Source: an uncultured Lacticaseibacillus sp.
GTDB taxonomy: Bacteria; Bacillota; Bacilli; Lactobacillales; Lactobacillaceae
Reading direction: 5' to 3'
Assembly: GCA_934370925.1 (NCBI GenBank)
Contig: CAKRNG010000015.1
Coordinates: 1-47,441 of the forward strand
Length of the DNA stretch: 47,441 bases
Part shown: positions 1 through 8,265 of the stretch, in pieces
How positions within the stretch are numbered: position 1 is the first letter of the stretch
Layout: every line of letters starts with the position of its first letter
Made by a program: the position numbers and the translations under genes
The notes under the pieces: model-generated
What the model was told of the DNA's origin: nothing
The model's database searches: none
The model's input: the letters and a program-made list of their open reading frames with translations, nothing else

Positions 1-45
1 ATTTATACGAAACTTTGTTCAGTTTTCAAGGAACCACTTAGTTAA
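1..45 (-). promoter_or_regulatory. rRNA operon leader, boxA-like segment (rrn genes lie left of the window)
   Basis: On the minus strand, positions 31 to 13 read CCTTGAAAACTGAACAAAG. This is the kind of sequence found in Firmicutes rRNA leaders and spacers just before mature rRNA. It lies downstream of two strong leftward promoters. The 16S gene itself is not in the window, so the assignment rests on the leader and promoters only. Confidence 0.7.
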
Positions 46-70
46 GTCATTGCCTCGCGACAACTTTTAT

Positions 71-99
71 ATCATACAACGATGATAATCATTTGTCAA
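71..99 (-). promoter_or_regulatory. rRNA operon promoter P2
   Basis: Minus strand: -35 TTGACA (94-99), 17-base spacer, -10 TATGAT (71-76). It is followed within about 50 bases by the boxA-like leader. Near-consensus spacing and the tandem arrangement with P1 fit a growth-rate-controlled rrn promoter firing away from oriC. Confidence 0.8.
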
Positions 100-168
100 C
101 GATTATTTTCAATAACTTGTTGAGGTGTTTGCCAGCGCTTGGCGCCGGCTCAACAAGACAACTTAGAT

Positions 169-197
169 ATAATACCAACTAACGCGGTGTGTGTCAA
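169..197 (-). promoter_or_regulatory. rRNA operon promoter P1
   Basis: Minus strand: -35 TTGACA (192-197), 17-base spacer, -10 TATTAT (169-174), about 100 bases upstream of P2. Between P1 and P2 lies a GC-rich hairpin (131-149; 8-bp stem with one G-U and a CAA loop on the minus strand). Tandem P1/P2 with consensus elements is typical of rrn operons. Confidence 0.75.
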
Positions 198-360
198 AGG
201 TTTTTTGCAATTTTTGTCACACCATCTTTCAAATTCATTTTCAATCACCTTAGTCGCACAAAGCAAAACACAATTTCTTCCTATATGTGAGCCAGGTTGC
301 ATCATCGATCATGCGCAACGCCGTAACTCATTACACACAATAATCACCGCCATTACTAAA

Positions 361-393
361 CAAGTTTTCGGCGCGCACGGCGCCGAAAACTTG
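361..393. repeat. Perfect 14-bp inverted repeat, 5-base loop
   Basis: CAAGTTTTCGGCGC and its exact reverse complement flank GCACG. It lies between the leftward rrn promoters and the rightward LysR gene. No good T-run follows on either strand, so it is not a clear terminator; it could be a protein-binding site or a remnant. The short open frame across this region (139-456) shows no family features and is not called. Confidence 0.6.
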
Positions 394-515
394 TTGTCTA
401 CAAAGAAGCAACGAAATAATAGCCGACCAGACGCATGCCACGTCCCCAATAAATAGCTAACTCACAATAAACACGTGCTACAATAGGCATAGTCTATAAC
501 GAGGTGGTTAAATTC

Positions 516-1433
516 ATGCGCATTCAGCAACTAGAGTATTTAGAAAAAATCGCCGAAACTGGTTCAATCAACGAAGCAGCCAAACGCCTTTTCATCAGTC
601 AGCCCTCCCTTTCGCAGGCAATGAAGGAACTCGAGCGAGAATACAATACCCAATTGTTCTATCGCAGCAAGGTCGGCATCACGTTGACGGATGCTGGGCG
701 CGAGTTCATGAACTATGCCCGTAGCGTCCTTGATCAGGTAAATCTGCTCAACGAACATTTCGGGCATACCGTTCGCAAACAGACCTTCAGCGTTTCTGCG
801 CAACACTACGCCTTCGTTGTGCACGCCTTCGTTGAACTCGTTAAAGAAATTGGCGGTGACGAATATCAGTTTACGTTGCGTGAGACGCAAACCCAAAACG
901 TTCTCGATGACATCCAATCATTCAAGAGTGAAATTGGGGTCACCTACCTCAACGGCTTCAACGAAACCGTCATGCGCCGTCTCATTGCCGAAAAGGATCT
1001 TCAGTTTGTCCCTCTCTTCCAGGCGAAACCTCACGTATTCGTTGGTCGCGACAATCCCCTGACGCAAAAGTCACATTTAACCCTCGAAGATTTAGCGGAT
1101 TACCCCTACCTTTCCTATGAGCAGGGGGACACCAATTCCTTTTACTTCGCGGAAGAAATTCTGAGCACACGCCAGCGCAAGAAGCACATTCAAATTAGCG
1201 ACCGTGCCACCATCTTCAACTTAATGGTGGGGCTAGACGGCTATACCATCAGTTCTGGCATCATCAGTAGCGAGTTGAATGATGAAAAAATTGTCGCAAT
1301 TCCCCTCGATGTTGATGACGAGATGACAATTGGCTACTTACACCATAAAAAGATTGAACTGAGCGTAACAGCTTTACGTTATCTCGATCTTCTAAAACAG
1401 CATATCCGTCATTACGGTTTTACGATTGATTAA
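516..1433 (+). CDS. LysR-family transcriptional regulator
   Basis: Predicted DNA-binding regulator of 305 residues, the normal LysR length. The N-terminal winged helix-turn-helix (about residues 1-60) is clear, with the AAKRLFISQPSLSQAM recognition region and the LTDAGREF segment after it. The rest is the two-lobed ligand-binding domain. The ATG at 516 is preferred over an upstream GTG at 504 because GAGGTGG (501-507) lies 8 bases before it and overlaps the GTG. It converges with aspA across a shared terminator. Its effector cannot be read from sequence; control of neighbouring aspA is possible but unproven. Confidence 0.9.
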   Translation: MRIQQLEYLEKIAETGSINEAAKRLFISQPSLSQAMKELEREYNTQLFYRSKVGITLTDAGREFMNYARSVLDQVNLLNEHFGHTVRKQTFSVSAQHYAFVVHAFVELVKEIGGDEYQFTLRETQTQNVLDDIQSFKSEIGVTYLNGFNETVMRRLIAEKDLQFVPLFQAKPHVFVGRDNPLTQKSHLTLEDLADYPYLSYEQGDTNSFYFAEEILSTRQRKKHIQISDRATIFNLMVGLDGYTISSGIISSELNDEKIVAIPLDVDDEMTIGYLHHKKIELSVTALRYLDLLKQHIRHYGFTID

Positions 1434-1449
1434 TAGAATAAGGCAAAAC

Positions 1450-1484
1450 AAAAAATCTAGGTACATACGACCTAGATTTTTTCG
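1450..1484. terminator. Bidirectional terminator between LysR gene and aspA
   Basis: AAAAAATCTAGGT, a 7-base loop, then the complementary arm and TTTTTT. A- and T-runs flank a 13-bp stem, so it can stop transcription of both convergent genes. Confidence 0.85.
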
Positions 1485-1501
1485 TTTGACCTTATTTATT
1501 T

Positions 1502-2899
1502 CTATCGTCCTGCCGCCTGCACAACGGGGGCTAATTCCGTCTTCCCCGTTAAGACCTCGGCGCTAAACAAAGCCTTCACGGTCGCTTCAGGTAATAAACC
1601 CCTGGTCAAAATCAGTTTTCGGACAGATTGTTTGGTCGCAATGGCCTCTTTGATGAGCGTCGTTGTTTCATTATAGCCCAGCAATGGCACCAATACTGTT
1701 GCGGCAACCGCAGACTGTTCAACGGCTTCTTGGCAATCTTCAACGTTCACAACCACATCACGCAGGCACTTTTCAACTAACATGGTCATCGCGGTTGCCA
1801 AGTCCTCTTCATTCGCCATCAGCTTCGCAAATACTAAGGGTTCAAAAGCGTTCAACTCAAGCTGTCCCGCTTCTGCCGCCATGGTGACGGCCACATCATT
1901 CCCAATCGCAGCAAACGCAACTTGACTCACCGCTTCGGGAATCACTGGGTTAACCTTTCCGGGCATGATGGAAGACCCCGCTTGGCGCGCCGGTAACTGT
2001 AACTCACCTAGCCCCGCTTGCGGACCGCTTCCTAGCAGACGTAAATCGTTGCACATCTTGTTCAGATTCACCGCCAAAGCCTTGATTGCGCCTGAAAACG
2101 CGACGTACACATCCGCATTTTGCGTGGCATCGCTCAAATCAGCCGCTAAGCGTAAATTCAATCCTGTTTGTGCATTAACGGCGGGGACAATTTGTTGCCG
2201 GTAATACGCACTTGCATTCAGACCCGTACCAATTGCCGTACCACCAAGGTTCACCTCACGTAACGCGTCACCTGCAGCTCGGACACGGCGTAAATCCCGC
2301 CGAAACATGCTGCCATATGCGTGAAAAGTGCGACCAAACGTTGTGGGAACGGCATCTTGAAGTTGCGTTCGGCCAACCCGAACCGCATCTGCATATTCGT
2401 CAGCCTTACGCATCAGTGTTTGACTCAGCAAGGCAATTGACTCGAGCAACTGTGGCAGCGCGTTTAGGAGCGCCATTTTACCTGCCGTGGGGTACATATC
2501 ATTCGTCGATTGCCCCTGATTCACATCATCGTTCGGGTGAATCGTGATACCCGTATTGCGCGTCGCAAGGTGTGCAATCACCTCGTTCACGTTCATATTA
2601 CTCGACGTACCCGCGCCACCTTGAATTGCGGGCACAATGAACGCCTCTGCATGCCGTCCCAAGAGCAGTTCATTGCATGCCGCCACGATTGCCCGCGCCT
2701 TATCTGCCGCCAAAGTGCCACCGTCACGGTTCACGATTGCTGCATCCTTTTTCAATTGCACCAAATTCCGCACAATTAACGGGTGCGTTTTGTCTGCAAA
2801 AGGAAAGTTGCCCTTCGCACGCGCCGAGTGAACCCCGTATAAGACGTCATCTGGAATCGCGAGACGACCCACACAATCCTCTTCATAGTGCATTTTCAT
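1502..2899 (-). CDS. aspA: Aspartate ammonia-lyase (fumarase/aspartase family)
   Basis: Predicted cytoplasmic enzyme converting L-aspartate to fumarate and ammonia. Length 465 residues is normal for the class II fumarase/aspartase superfamily. The signature GSSIMPGKVNP is present. The following PVIPEAVSQVAF and TMAAEAGQLELN segments resemble aspartase more than fumarase, where the corresponding stretch begins PTQCEA. Near the N-terminus, DVLYGVHSARAKGNFPF matches the family's substrate-loop region. GGAGG lies 9 bases before the start; an ATG two codons later is an alternative. It is a single gene, possibly controlled by the convergent LysR gene or by the AraC gene upstream. Fumarase C is the main alternative. 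Confidence 0.8.
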   Translation of the reverse strand: MKMHYEEDCVGRLAIPDDVLYGVHSARAKGNFPFADKTHPLIVRNLVQLKKDAAIVNRDGGTLAADKARAIVAACNELLLGRHAEAFIVPAIQGGAGTSSNMNVNEVIAHLATRNTGITIHPNDDVNQGQSTNDMYPTAGKMALLNALPQLLESIALLSQTLMRKADEYADAVRVGRTQLQDAVPTTFGRTFHAYGSMFRRDLRRVRAAGDALREVNLGGTAIGTGLNASAYYRQQIVPAVNAQTGLNLRLAADLSDATQNADVYVAFSGAIKALAVNLNKMCNDLRLLGSGPQAGLGELQLPARQAGSSIMPGKVNPVIPEAVSQVAFAAIGNDVAVTMAAEAGQLELNAFEPLVFAKLMANEEDLATAMTMLVEKCLRDVVVNVEDCQEAVEQSAVAATVLVPLLGYNETTTLIKEAIATKQSVRKLILTRGLLPEATVKALFSAEVLTGKTELAPVVQAAGR

Positions 2900-3128
2900 T
2901 TCCGTAATCCTCCAGTCTCTGCTAGAAATTAATTACCCCAGGGCGCACCAAAAGCGTGAACGATTCATCCATCGCCTTCGACTTTTAGCGTTACCTCTAT
3001 TCAATTCGTTAGAAGCACGCACCAACGCCCGCTTCCAAATTGTCAATAGTATCCGCCATCTGCGTTGCTATGTCTAGAGGCAGGGGACATTTTGTTTCGT
3101 GAAACAGATTCCATACCCGCTCGTTTGA

Positions 3129-3998
3129 TTATATTTGTGCCAACCGATATTTACGCGGCGTTTCGCCCACTTCACGTTTAAACACCGCCACAAAATGACT
3201 GACGTTGCGGTAGCCACATGCCTGCGCAATTTCGGCAACGGATTGCTGTGTCGTTCGCAACAGTTTCATCGCTTGCGCTAACCGCACTTGCTGAACGTAA
3301 GCGCCAGGTCCCATTCCCAGTACTGTTTGGAAGAGCGTAAAGCACTGATTGCGGCTGATGTGCACACTTGCCGCAATCAATTCCGCCGTCAAATGCGTTG
3401 CGTAATGTTGCTGCACGTAATCCACCATCTGCCAAACGCGTTGCTGACCAGGCAACACCGCCGCCACCTGCACGTGATCGACATGCAACCGGGAAAGAAC
3501 ACGTGTACAAATCGCAAGGGCTTCAACCGCCACCGTCAGTGGGTCACTCCCCCCAAATCGGTACGCATTCCCCAGCAAATGGAGCCGGTCTAAAATTGTT
3601 GCTTGCCAAGGGACTTCTGGTGTTAGAGCCAGCACGTCTGGTGCAGACACCGATATTTTCTCGCGAATCGCAGTCGTCTGCGAACCCAGGAGTTGCGTCA
3701 ACACGTCTGGGTTCAGCGCTAAATCAATAAACGTGCAATCCCGTCGTTGTTGCGCACTCGGATAGTGAAGCCGTCCACTGTTTACGAGCATGCCGCTCCC
3801 TTCCGCCACCGTATACGTTCGTCCGTTAACGTATAGCAACATGTCCCCCGCAATGGGCGCGAAAAACTCCCAATCAGCGTGCCAATGTGCCTGACCAAAG
3901 TAGCCGTGACGATACATCTCATCCACCATCAAGTAAACGGGCGTCTCCCCAACGTTATATGGTAACGTCACGGACAAATCCGAGTTTAATTGTTGCAT
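3129..3998 (-). CDS. AraC-family transcriptional regulator
   Basis: 289 residues: an N-terminal cupin-type sensor domain (AHWHADWEFFAPIAG and surrounding strands, about residues 15-95) followed by a C-terminal double helix-turn-helix (about 190-289). The second helix-turn-helix is typical: SVAEIAQACGYRNVSHF followed by FKREVGETPRKYR. Such proteins usually sense sugars or small metabolites. It is divergent from the HAD phosphatase gene, and three direct repeats ATTAYGAC lie between them. It lies upstream of aspA in the same direction, with about 230 bases between them. The inducer is unknown. Confidence 0.92.
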   Translation of the reverse strand: MQQLNSDLSVTLPYNVGETPVYLMVDEMYRHGYFGQAHWHADWEFFAPIAGDMLLYVNGRTYTVAEGSGMLVNSGRLHYPSAQQRRDCTFIDLALNPDVLTQLLGSQTTAIREKISVSAPDVLALTPEVPWQATILDRLHLLGNAYRFGGSDPLTVAVEALAICTRVLSRLHVDHVQVAAVLPGQQRVWQMVDYVQQHYATHLTAELIAASVHISRNQCFTLFQTVLGMGPGAYVQQVRLAQAMKLLRTTQQSVAEIAQACGYRNVSHFVAVFKREVGETPRKYRLAQI

Positions 3999-4025
3999 CC
4001 CTCAATCCCCCACACGTTTTAGACG

Positions 4026-4062
4026 ATTACGACATTTCTAAATACCATTATGACATTACGAC
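4026..4062. promoter_or_regulatory. Three ATTAYGAC direct repeats, candidate AraC operator
   Basis: ATTACGAC at 4026 and ATTATGAC at 4047 are 21 bases apart (two helical turns), and another ATTACGAC is adjacent at 4055. They lie in the divergent gap between the AraC regulator and the HAD gene. Spacing by two turns fits a dimeric AraC protein on one DNA face. Binding is inferred. Confidence 0.45.
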
Positions 4063-4171
4063 GAATGGAAACAAGTTATAGTGATGAGTATAGAAATTGT
4101 GTTGGGTATCTATCGGGTTGGTAGACAAAATTTTGACGGACGTGGGCATTCGTTTCAGGGAGGACATACTG

Positions 4172-4978
4172 ATGAATAACGTAGAATTAGTCGCAACAGA
4201 CATGGACGCAACACTACTCACAAGTGACGGTAACGTGCCAACTGATTTCGGTGCCTACGTTCATTTATTACGGTTAGCCGATGTGCACGTCACGATTGCA
4301 AGCGGGCGATCACTCCACACGCTGCGTAAAATGTTCCCGAATTCCGGCATGAGCTTCATTTGCGACAACGGTGGCCTCATCTACAGTGATGGCCACGTAA
4401 TTAGCCAGAATATGATTGAAACAGACGCGCAACGATTGATGTGTGGTTTTATCGCCAAGCAGTTGGGGGCGGTTCCCGTCGTATGCGGTATCGATGCCGC
4501 ATACATCGGCCTTGAGCACCGGCAGTATATGCCTGAGTTGAGCGCCTTCTTCTCGAATTTACGCGTTGTTCCTAGCCTCGCGCAGCTCCCCGTTCCAGCT
4601 GACAAGATTTCCGCCTACTTTCCAAAGGGAGACAGCGTTGCGCACATCGCCGCAATGCGCGGTCGCTTTGCCATCAACTATTCGGTCACCGTTAGTGGCG
4701 ACTGCTGGATTGATTTGATGAACCCCGGCGTCAACAAAGGCACTGCACTTGAGCTACTGGGCGACCACCTTGGCATTAAGACGACCCACATGATGGCATT
4801 TGGAAACGCCGATAACGATCAGGAAATGCTAACAACCGTTCGCTATGGTTATGCCGTCGCTAACGCCGAACCAAATATCTTGGCCGCCGCGAACTTCACA
4901 ACCGGCAGTAATGATGAATACGGCGTTCTTACCGTCATCCAGCAGGTTCTACAACGGAAGCTGCGCAAAGCCAGCTAA
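4172..4978 (+). CDS. HAD-superfamily phosphatase, Cof type
   Basis: 268-residue hydrolase of the HAD IIB (Cof/YidA) type, expected to dephosphorylate small phosphorylated metabolites. Motif I is DMDATLL near the N-terminus, so the usual DxDGT has Ala for Gly. Motif II is in IASGRS. Motif III Lys is probably in VNKGTALELL. Motif IV is FGNADNDQEML, where the first Asp of the usual GDxxND is Asn. A large cap lies between motifs II and III. The ATG at 4172 follows GGGAGG (4158-4163); an upstream in-frame start lacks a ribosome site. Substrate cannot be assigned. Confidence 0.88.
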   Translation: MNNVELVATDMDATLLTSDGNVPTDFGAYVHLLRLADVHVTIASGRSLHTLRKMFPNSGMSFICDNGGLIYSDGHVISQNMIETDAQRLMCGFIAKQLGAVPVVCGIDAAYIGLEHRQYMPELSAFFSNLRVVPSLAQLPVPADKISAYFPKGDSVAHIAAMRGRFAINYSVTVSGDCWIDLMNPGVNKGTALELLGDHLGIKTTHMMAFGNADNDQEMLTTVRYGYAVANAEPNILAAANFTTGSNDEYGVLTVIQQVLQRKLRKAS

Positions 4979-5009
4979 TGCCTGCCACAGCGCTTAAGGC
5001 GGGGACACA

Positions 5010-5058
5010 AAGAAGCGTACGCATCGCCCAAACTTCAAGGCGATACGTACGCTTCTTT
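5010..5058 (+). terminator. Terminator after HAD gene
   Basis: A long stem (AAGAAGCGTACG... pairing with ...CGTACGCTTCTT, one bulge region) 30 bases after the HAD stop, with only a short T-run. A second hairpin at 5097 faces it from the convergent operon. Confidence 0.6.
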
Positions 5059-5096
5059 GCGTATCGAGGTCAAATCAATTTATAAACGTAATCGCT

Positions 5097-5135
5097 AAAA
5101 AAGGCCCGAACATTTTCACGTTCGGGCCTTTTTAT
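5097..5135 (-). terminator. Terminator of the rpsF-ssb-rpsR operon
   Basis: AAAAAGGCCCGAAC, an 8-base loop, then GTTCGGGCCTTTTT. The stem is perfect and T-runs lie on both sides, so it is bidirectional; it starts 5 bases after the rpsR stop. Confidence 0.9.
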
Positions 5136-5139
5136 TTAA

Positions 5140-5376
5140 TTAGTCTTCAGCTACGAATGGCAGAAGGCCCATGATACGGCTGCGCTTGATCGCAACCGTG
5201 AGCTTCCGCTGGTTCTTAGCAGAGGTACCTGTTACACGACGAGGAAGAATCTTACCGCGTTCGGAAACGAAGCGGGAAAGAAGATCTGTATCCTTGTAGT
5301 CGATGTATTCAATGTGGTTTGCGGCGATGAAGTCTACCTTACGGCGACGACGGCCACCACGACGCTGTTGTGCCAT
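5140..5376 (-). CDS. rpsR: Ribosomal protein bS18
   Basis: 78-residue small-subunit protein that pairs with bS6 on the platform of the 30S subunit. The basic N-terminus ([11 protein letters not shown]) and the segment [21 protein letters not shown] are characteristic. The start is the ATG at 5376, with GGAG 8 bases upstream; a GTG three codons earlier overlaps the ribosome site. It is the last gene of rpsF-ssb-rpsR, 27 bases after ssb. Confidence 0.97.
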   Translation of the reverse strand: MAQQRRGGRRRRKVDFIAANHIEYIDYKDTDLLSRFVSERGKILPRRVTGTSAKNQRKLTVAIKRSRIMGLLPFVAED

Positions 5377-5403
5377 CGAAATCACTCCTTCATTCTATTA
5401 TTT

Positions 5404-5967
5404 TTAGAATGGCAAGTCATCATCCGAAATATCAATCTGTTTGCCTGAATTAGCAAACGGATCTGGGGCATTGAACGGATCAGCAGCATTATTGCTGTTG
5501 TTGTTCTGGTTACCCGTATTTCCGGAGCCGGCAGGGGCGGTTGGCTGTGACCCACCTTGCGGACGCTGATTCTGGTAGGAACCATTGCCCTGATTGTTGA
5601 AGGAATTGTTGTTTTCGTTACCACCACGCGGACGTGCTTCGGTTGTTGCGCGACTTTCCAATAAAGCAAAGTTTTCAGCAACGACTTCTGTCACATAGAC
5701 ACGCTGTCCCTGGGCGTTTTCGTAATTCCGGGTTTGAATCCGGCCTTCGATTCCGACCATGGAACCTTTGCGCGTAAAGTTAGAGAAGTTCTCAGCACTC
5801 TTACGCCACATCACGCAGTTAATAAAGTCAGATTCACGTTCACCTTGTTGGTTCGTGAAACGACGGTCAACTGCTAATGTAAACGTCGCGACGGCGGCGC
5901 CGCCTTGCGTATAACGCAGGTCAACGTCTCGTGTCAAACGACCCGTTAATGCAACTTGATTAATCAT
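5404..5967 (-). CDS. ssb: Single-stranded DNA-binding protein
   Basis: 187 residues. The OB-fold occupies about residues 1-108 (begins [19 protein letters not shown]). A Gly/Asn/Gln-rich linker follows and the acidic tip DDDLPF, which recruits repair and replication partners, is intact. It coats ssDNA at forks. It lies between rpsF and rpsR, the standard Firmicutes arrangement that couples its expression to ribosome synthesis. A G-rich ribosome site (GGGGGATGAAGGA) precedes the ATG. Confidence 0.97.
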   Translation of the reverse strand: MINQVALTGRLTRDVDLRYTQGGAAVATFTLAVDRRFTNQQGERESDFINCVMWRKSAENFSNFTRKGSMVGIEGRIQTRNYENAQGQRVYVTEVVAENFALLESRATTEARPRGGNENNNSFNNQGNGSYQNQRPQGGSQPTAPAGSGNTGNQNNNSNNAADPFNAPDPFANSGKQIDISDDDLPF

Positions 5968-6011
5968 TCCTTCATCCCCCTTAGTTTGAAGCTAATCGGG
6001 TTCAGACTCGA

Positions 6012-6308
6012 TTAGTCTTCACGCTTGATAATCATCTGACGCAGAATGTCAGCGCTGATCTTAGCAAGACGGTCGAATTCGTTGATCGCCTTGTCGTCGG
6101 ATGCCGTTGCGTTCACAATGTGGTACGTACCTTCAGTGTACTTACCAATCTGGTATGCGAACTTACGCTTCTGCCAGTCCTTAGAATCGGTGATGTTCGC
6201 ACCGTTATCCTTCAGAATGTTGTCAAACCGTTCAACAAGAGCAGCTTTACCAGCTTCGTCGATATCTGGACGAATAATGTAGGTAATTTCGTACTTCGTT
6301 TCAGCCAT
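6012..6308 (-). CDS. rpsF: Ribosomal protein bS6
   Basis: 98 residues, normal for bS6, beginning [18 protein letters not shown]. The ATG at 6308 is chosen because AAGGAGGTGA lies just upstream; longer open frame upstream is leader. First gene of the rpsF-ssb-rpsR operon. The product binds bS18 and, in many bacteria, the bS6:bS18 pair represses this operon through its leader. Confidence 0.97.
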   Translation of the reverse strand: MAETKYEITYIIRPDIDEAGKAALVERFDNILKDNGANITDSKDWQKRKFAYQIGKYTEGTYHIVNATASDDKAINEFDRLAKISADILRQMIIKRED

Positions 6309-6319
6309 TTGACGTTTCA

Positions 6320-6400
6320 CCTCCTTATGGTCTTTGGTCCTCGCCCGTAGCGAGGACAAGGGGCAAGCACAGGGCCTCATAGGGCCGGATACTCACAGAA
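6320..6400 (-). ncRNA. Structured rpsF operon leader, candidate bS6:bS18 autoregulatory element
   Basis: Between the promoter and the rpsF ribosome site the transcript can form two hairpins: GGCC-CTATGA-GGCC just after an ATCCG segment, and GTCCTCGC-TACG-GGCGAGGAC next to the Shine-Dalgarno. Known bS6:bS18 leaders carry an unpaired CCG next to a helix, and a CCG lies beside the first stem here. The exact family consensus was not tested. Confidence 0.5.
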
Positions 6401-6404
6401 TAGA

Positions 6405-6433
6405 ATTTTAGCATAGTTTTCAGATAACAACAA
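6405..6433 (-). promoter_or_regulatory. rpsF operon promoter
   Basis: Minus strand: -35 TTGTTG (6428-6433), 17-base spacer, -10 TAAAAT (6405-6410) with an extended TGC just before it. It starts transcription about 90 bases upstream of rpsF. Confidence 0.7.
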
Positions 6434-6561
6434 CGACTGAATCCGCTCGCGTTTCAAAAAAATATTATTTTGTCACATCTGCGTCCCCATCATTAGTAGA
6501 TTACGCAAAAATATCTCGATATCCCCGTCACCTTCGCGACATTCACGAATAACTTTTTACC

Positions 6562-7479
6562 TTAACGCACTTCATTATTCCCGGTCACGAGCATCGCACA
6601 GGCCTGATGACTGGCAATGGCAGAGGCCGGACTAACAGGATTCTCGCCACCAGTTCGAACTGCTGCCAAAAACGCCCGCGTTAACGGCGCAAATCCGCGC
6701 GTTTCAAGCATTGGTTCCCAGTCAGGGCGATGAGTAATCGTCATCCCCGCCGTTGTGTTTTCGGTTAACTGCAACACGTCCGTACTAGTTCGCCGCACAT
6801 CTGCCCCCTGTACCGTCACGACTTCGAGGTTGGCACAAGCGTCCATGTTCGTGATGACTTGTACCTGGCTCGTTGCGCCTGAGACCGTTAAATAGCCTTG
6901 CCGCAAATTCCCCGCCTCATCCCGGACAAGTCGGCCGCGCTGCGCTTGCACGGGCTCGTCCATTAACCAAAGCGCGGTATCCACGGAATGAATCATGAGG
7001 TCCCACACCGCAAACGTTGCGTCTTGCAGGGTGTGCGTCCGCGTCTTCTCGGACGTGATTGTTTGCTTCCCCGCCACGGCCTTTAACCGCTCATTATTGG
7101 GCGCAAAACGCCGGTTGAAGCCACACGTTAAGAGTAGCCCCTTCGCCTCAGCTAACGCGTACAGGCCCCGGACAACTGCCATATCGGTTGCGACTGGTTT
7201 GTCGACGTAAACGTGAATCCCCGCTTCCAGTAACGTTCTGATAATTGCTTCATGCGTTGATGTGGGCGTGTGCACGAAAACCGCATCCGGTTTAACCGCA
7301 AGCAACTGTGCCAACGTCTGGTGGACGTGCGTAAATCCGTACTGGGCTGCTAGCGCCTGCCCTTTTTCTTCATTCCGCGTTGTTAAGTGCCACTCAACAT
7401 CCGTCTGCGTTCCCGCCATCGTTGGCAGGTAAGCCTTTTGCGCGATATTTCCTAGTCCCATCACACCAATTTTAAGCAT
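6562..7479 (-). CDS. Gfo/Idh/MocA-family oxidoreductase
   Basis: 305-residue NAD(P)-dependent dehydrogenase, probably acting on a sugar or polyol. The N-terminal Rossmann domain begins LKIGVMGLGNIAQKAYLP, followed by the conserved DKPVATD motif whose Lys is the family catalytic/cofactor-contact residue. The C-terminal half is the substrate-binding alpha/beta domain. The ATG at 7479 follows AGAGG; a TTG two codons upstream is less likely. Substrate unknown; it stands alone between the rpsF operon promoter and a GNAT gene read in the same direction. Confidence 0.88.
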   Translation of the reverse strand: MLKIGVMGLGNIAQKAYLPTMAGTQTDVEWHLTTRNEEKGQALAAQYGFTHVHQTLAQLLAVKPDAVFVHTPTSTHEAIIRTLLEAGIHVYVDKPVATDMAVVRGLYALAEAKGLLLTCGFNRRFAPNNERLKAVAGKQTITSEKTRTHTLQDATFAVWDLMIHSVDTALWLMDEPVQAQRGRLVRDEAGNLRQGYLTVSGATSQVQVITNMDACANLEVVTVQGADVRRTSTDVLQLTENTTAGMTITHRPDWEPMLETRGFAPLTRAFLAAVRTGGENPVSPASAIASHQACAMLVTGNNEVR

Positions 7480-7617
7480 CTTCAAACCTCTTCCCGCATC
7501 GCCAATGGTAACGCTTCAATTTTAATTATCATTGTAGCATGCACCTTGCGATTTATCTGACTCATTGCCGATAATTTACGTTGCAGTGGTGGCAAAAACG
7601 AATTCGTCCATATTCCA

Positions 7618-7662
7618 AATGACCTTAGTTTCGAAGCGGTTCACCTCGCAACTAAAGTCATT
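7618..7662 (-). other. 13-bp hairpin between GNAT and oxidoreductase genes
   Basis: On the minus strand AATGACTTTAGTT pairs with AACTAAGGTCATT (one G-U). It starts about 5 bases after the GNAT stop but lacks a T-run, so it is a weak terminator or an mRNA 3'-end stabiliser. Confidence 0.45.
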
Positions 7663-7667
7663 ATTTG

Positions 7668-8192
7668 TCACAACGAAATTTTATAGATGCACAGGGTTTC
7701 GGCCATCCCCGCCTCGCCAGGGACCACTTGTTGCAGCACGCCACCGTTCGCTTCGATGATGTGGCGACTTGCCGCATTATTCGTGTACGCCGACACGAGC
7801 ACACTTGGCTCATGCCGTTGCCGGAAGAACGCCAAGGCAAACCGTAACAGTTGCTGCGCATACCCATGACCGCGTTGCGAGGGCGCAACCACATAGCCAA
7901 TATGACCACCGGTGACGGCCAGTTCCGGCGTCATTTTCAGACGGCAATTCGTCTTACCCGCAATCACACCCGCATCTGTGAAAAGATAGTACTCTAATTG
8001 CGGCACCCGCCATTCCGCATCCGGATTGAGGTTGGCCATTGCCCGCGCAATCGCAGCCGAGACCGTATCATCTTCCCGTAGCTGTCTGCGTACGCCAGCA
8101 CCATACGGATTTGTTACGTCATGCGTTAAGAAGTCTTGGCGGTAGGCTAAGTATGCTGCCTGATCCGTCTCACGTAATCCCCGAATTTCCAT
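7668..8192 (-). CDS. GNAT-family N-acetyltransferase
   Basis: 174 residues. The acetyl-CoA binding motif A is clear: IGYVVAPSQRGHGYAQQLL (Q/RxxGxG/A), followed by AYTNNAASRHIIEANGG, the usual C-terminal motif B region. The N-terminal half resembles acetyltransferases acting on small molecules. The ribosome site is poor (GGGAT), so expression may be low. Acceptor substrate cannot be predicted. Confidence 0.88.
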   Translation of the reverse strand: MEIRGLRETDQAAYLAYRQDFLTHDVTNPYGAGVRRQLREDDTVSAAIARAMANLNPDAEWRVPQLEYYLFTDAGVIAGKTNCRLKMTPELAVTGGHIGYVVAPSQRGHGYAQQLLRFALAFFRQRHEPSVLVSAYTNNAASRHIIEANGGVLQQVVPGEAGMAETLCIYKISL

Positions 8193-8265
8193 TTATCCCA
8201 CATCCCATATCGCGGTTAATTGGCATAAGCATAGGGAGGTTCACCTTGATTGTCAATCATTCACA

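Noticed and set aside
139..456. 105-codon frame at the left end
   Set aside because: It runs opposite to the rrn promoters, crosses the palindrome and has no ribosome site or recognisable domain.
1502..2899. Fumarase C as the name for the lyase
   Set aside because: The stretch after the GSSIMP signature (PVIPEAVSQVAF, TMAAEAGQLELN) is closer to aspartase; kept as an alternative only.
3093..3106. TGTTTCGTGAAACA as a parS site
   Set aside because: The arms match parS, but two central bases (AC) are missing, so half-site spacing is wrong for ParB.
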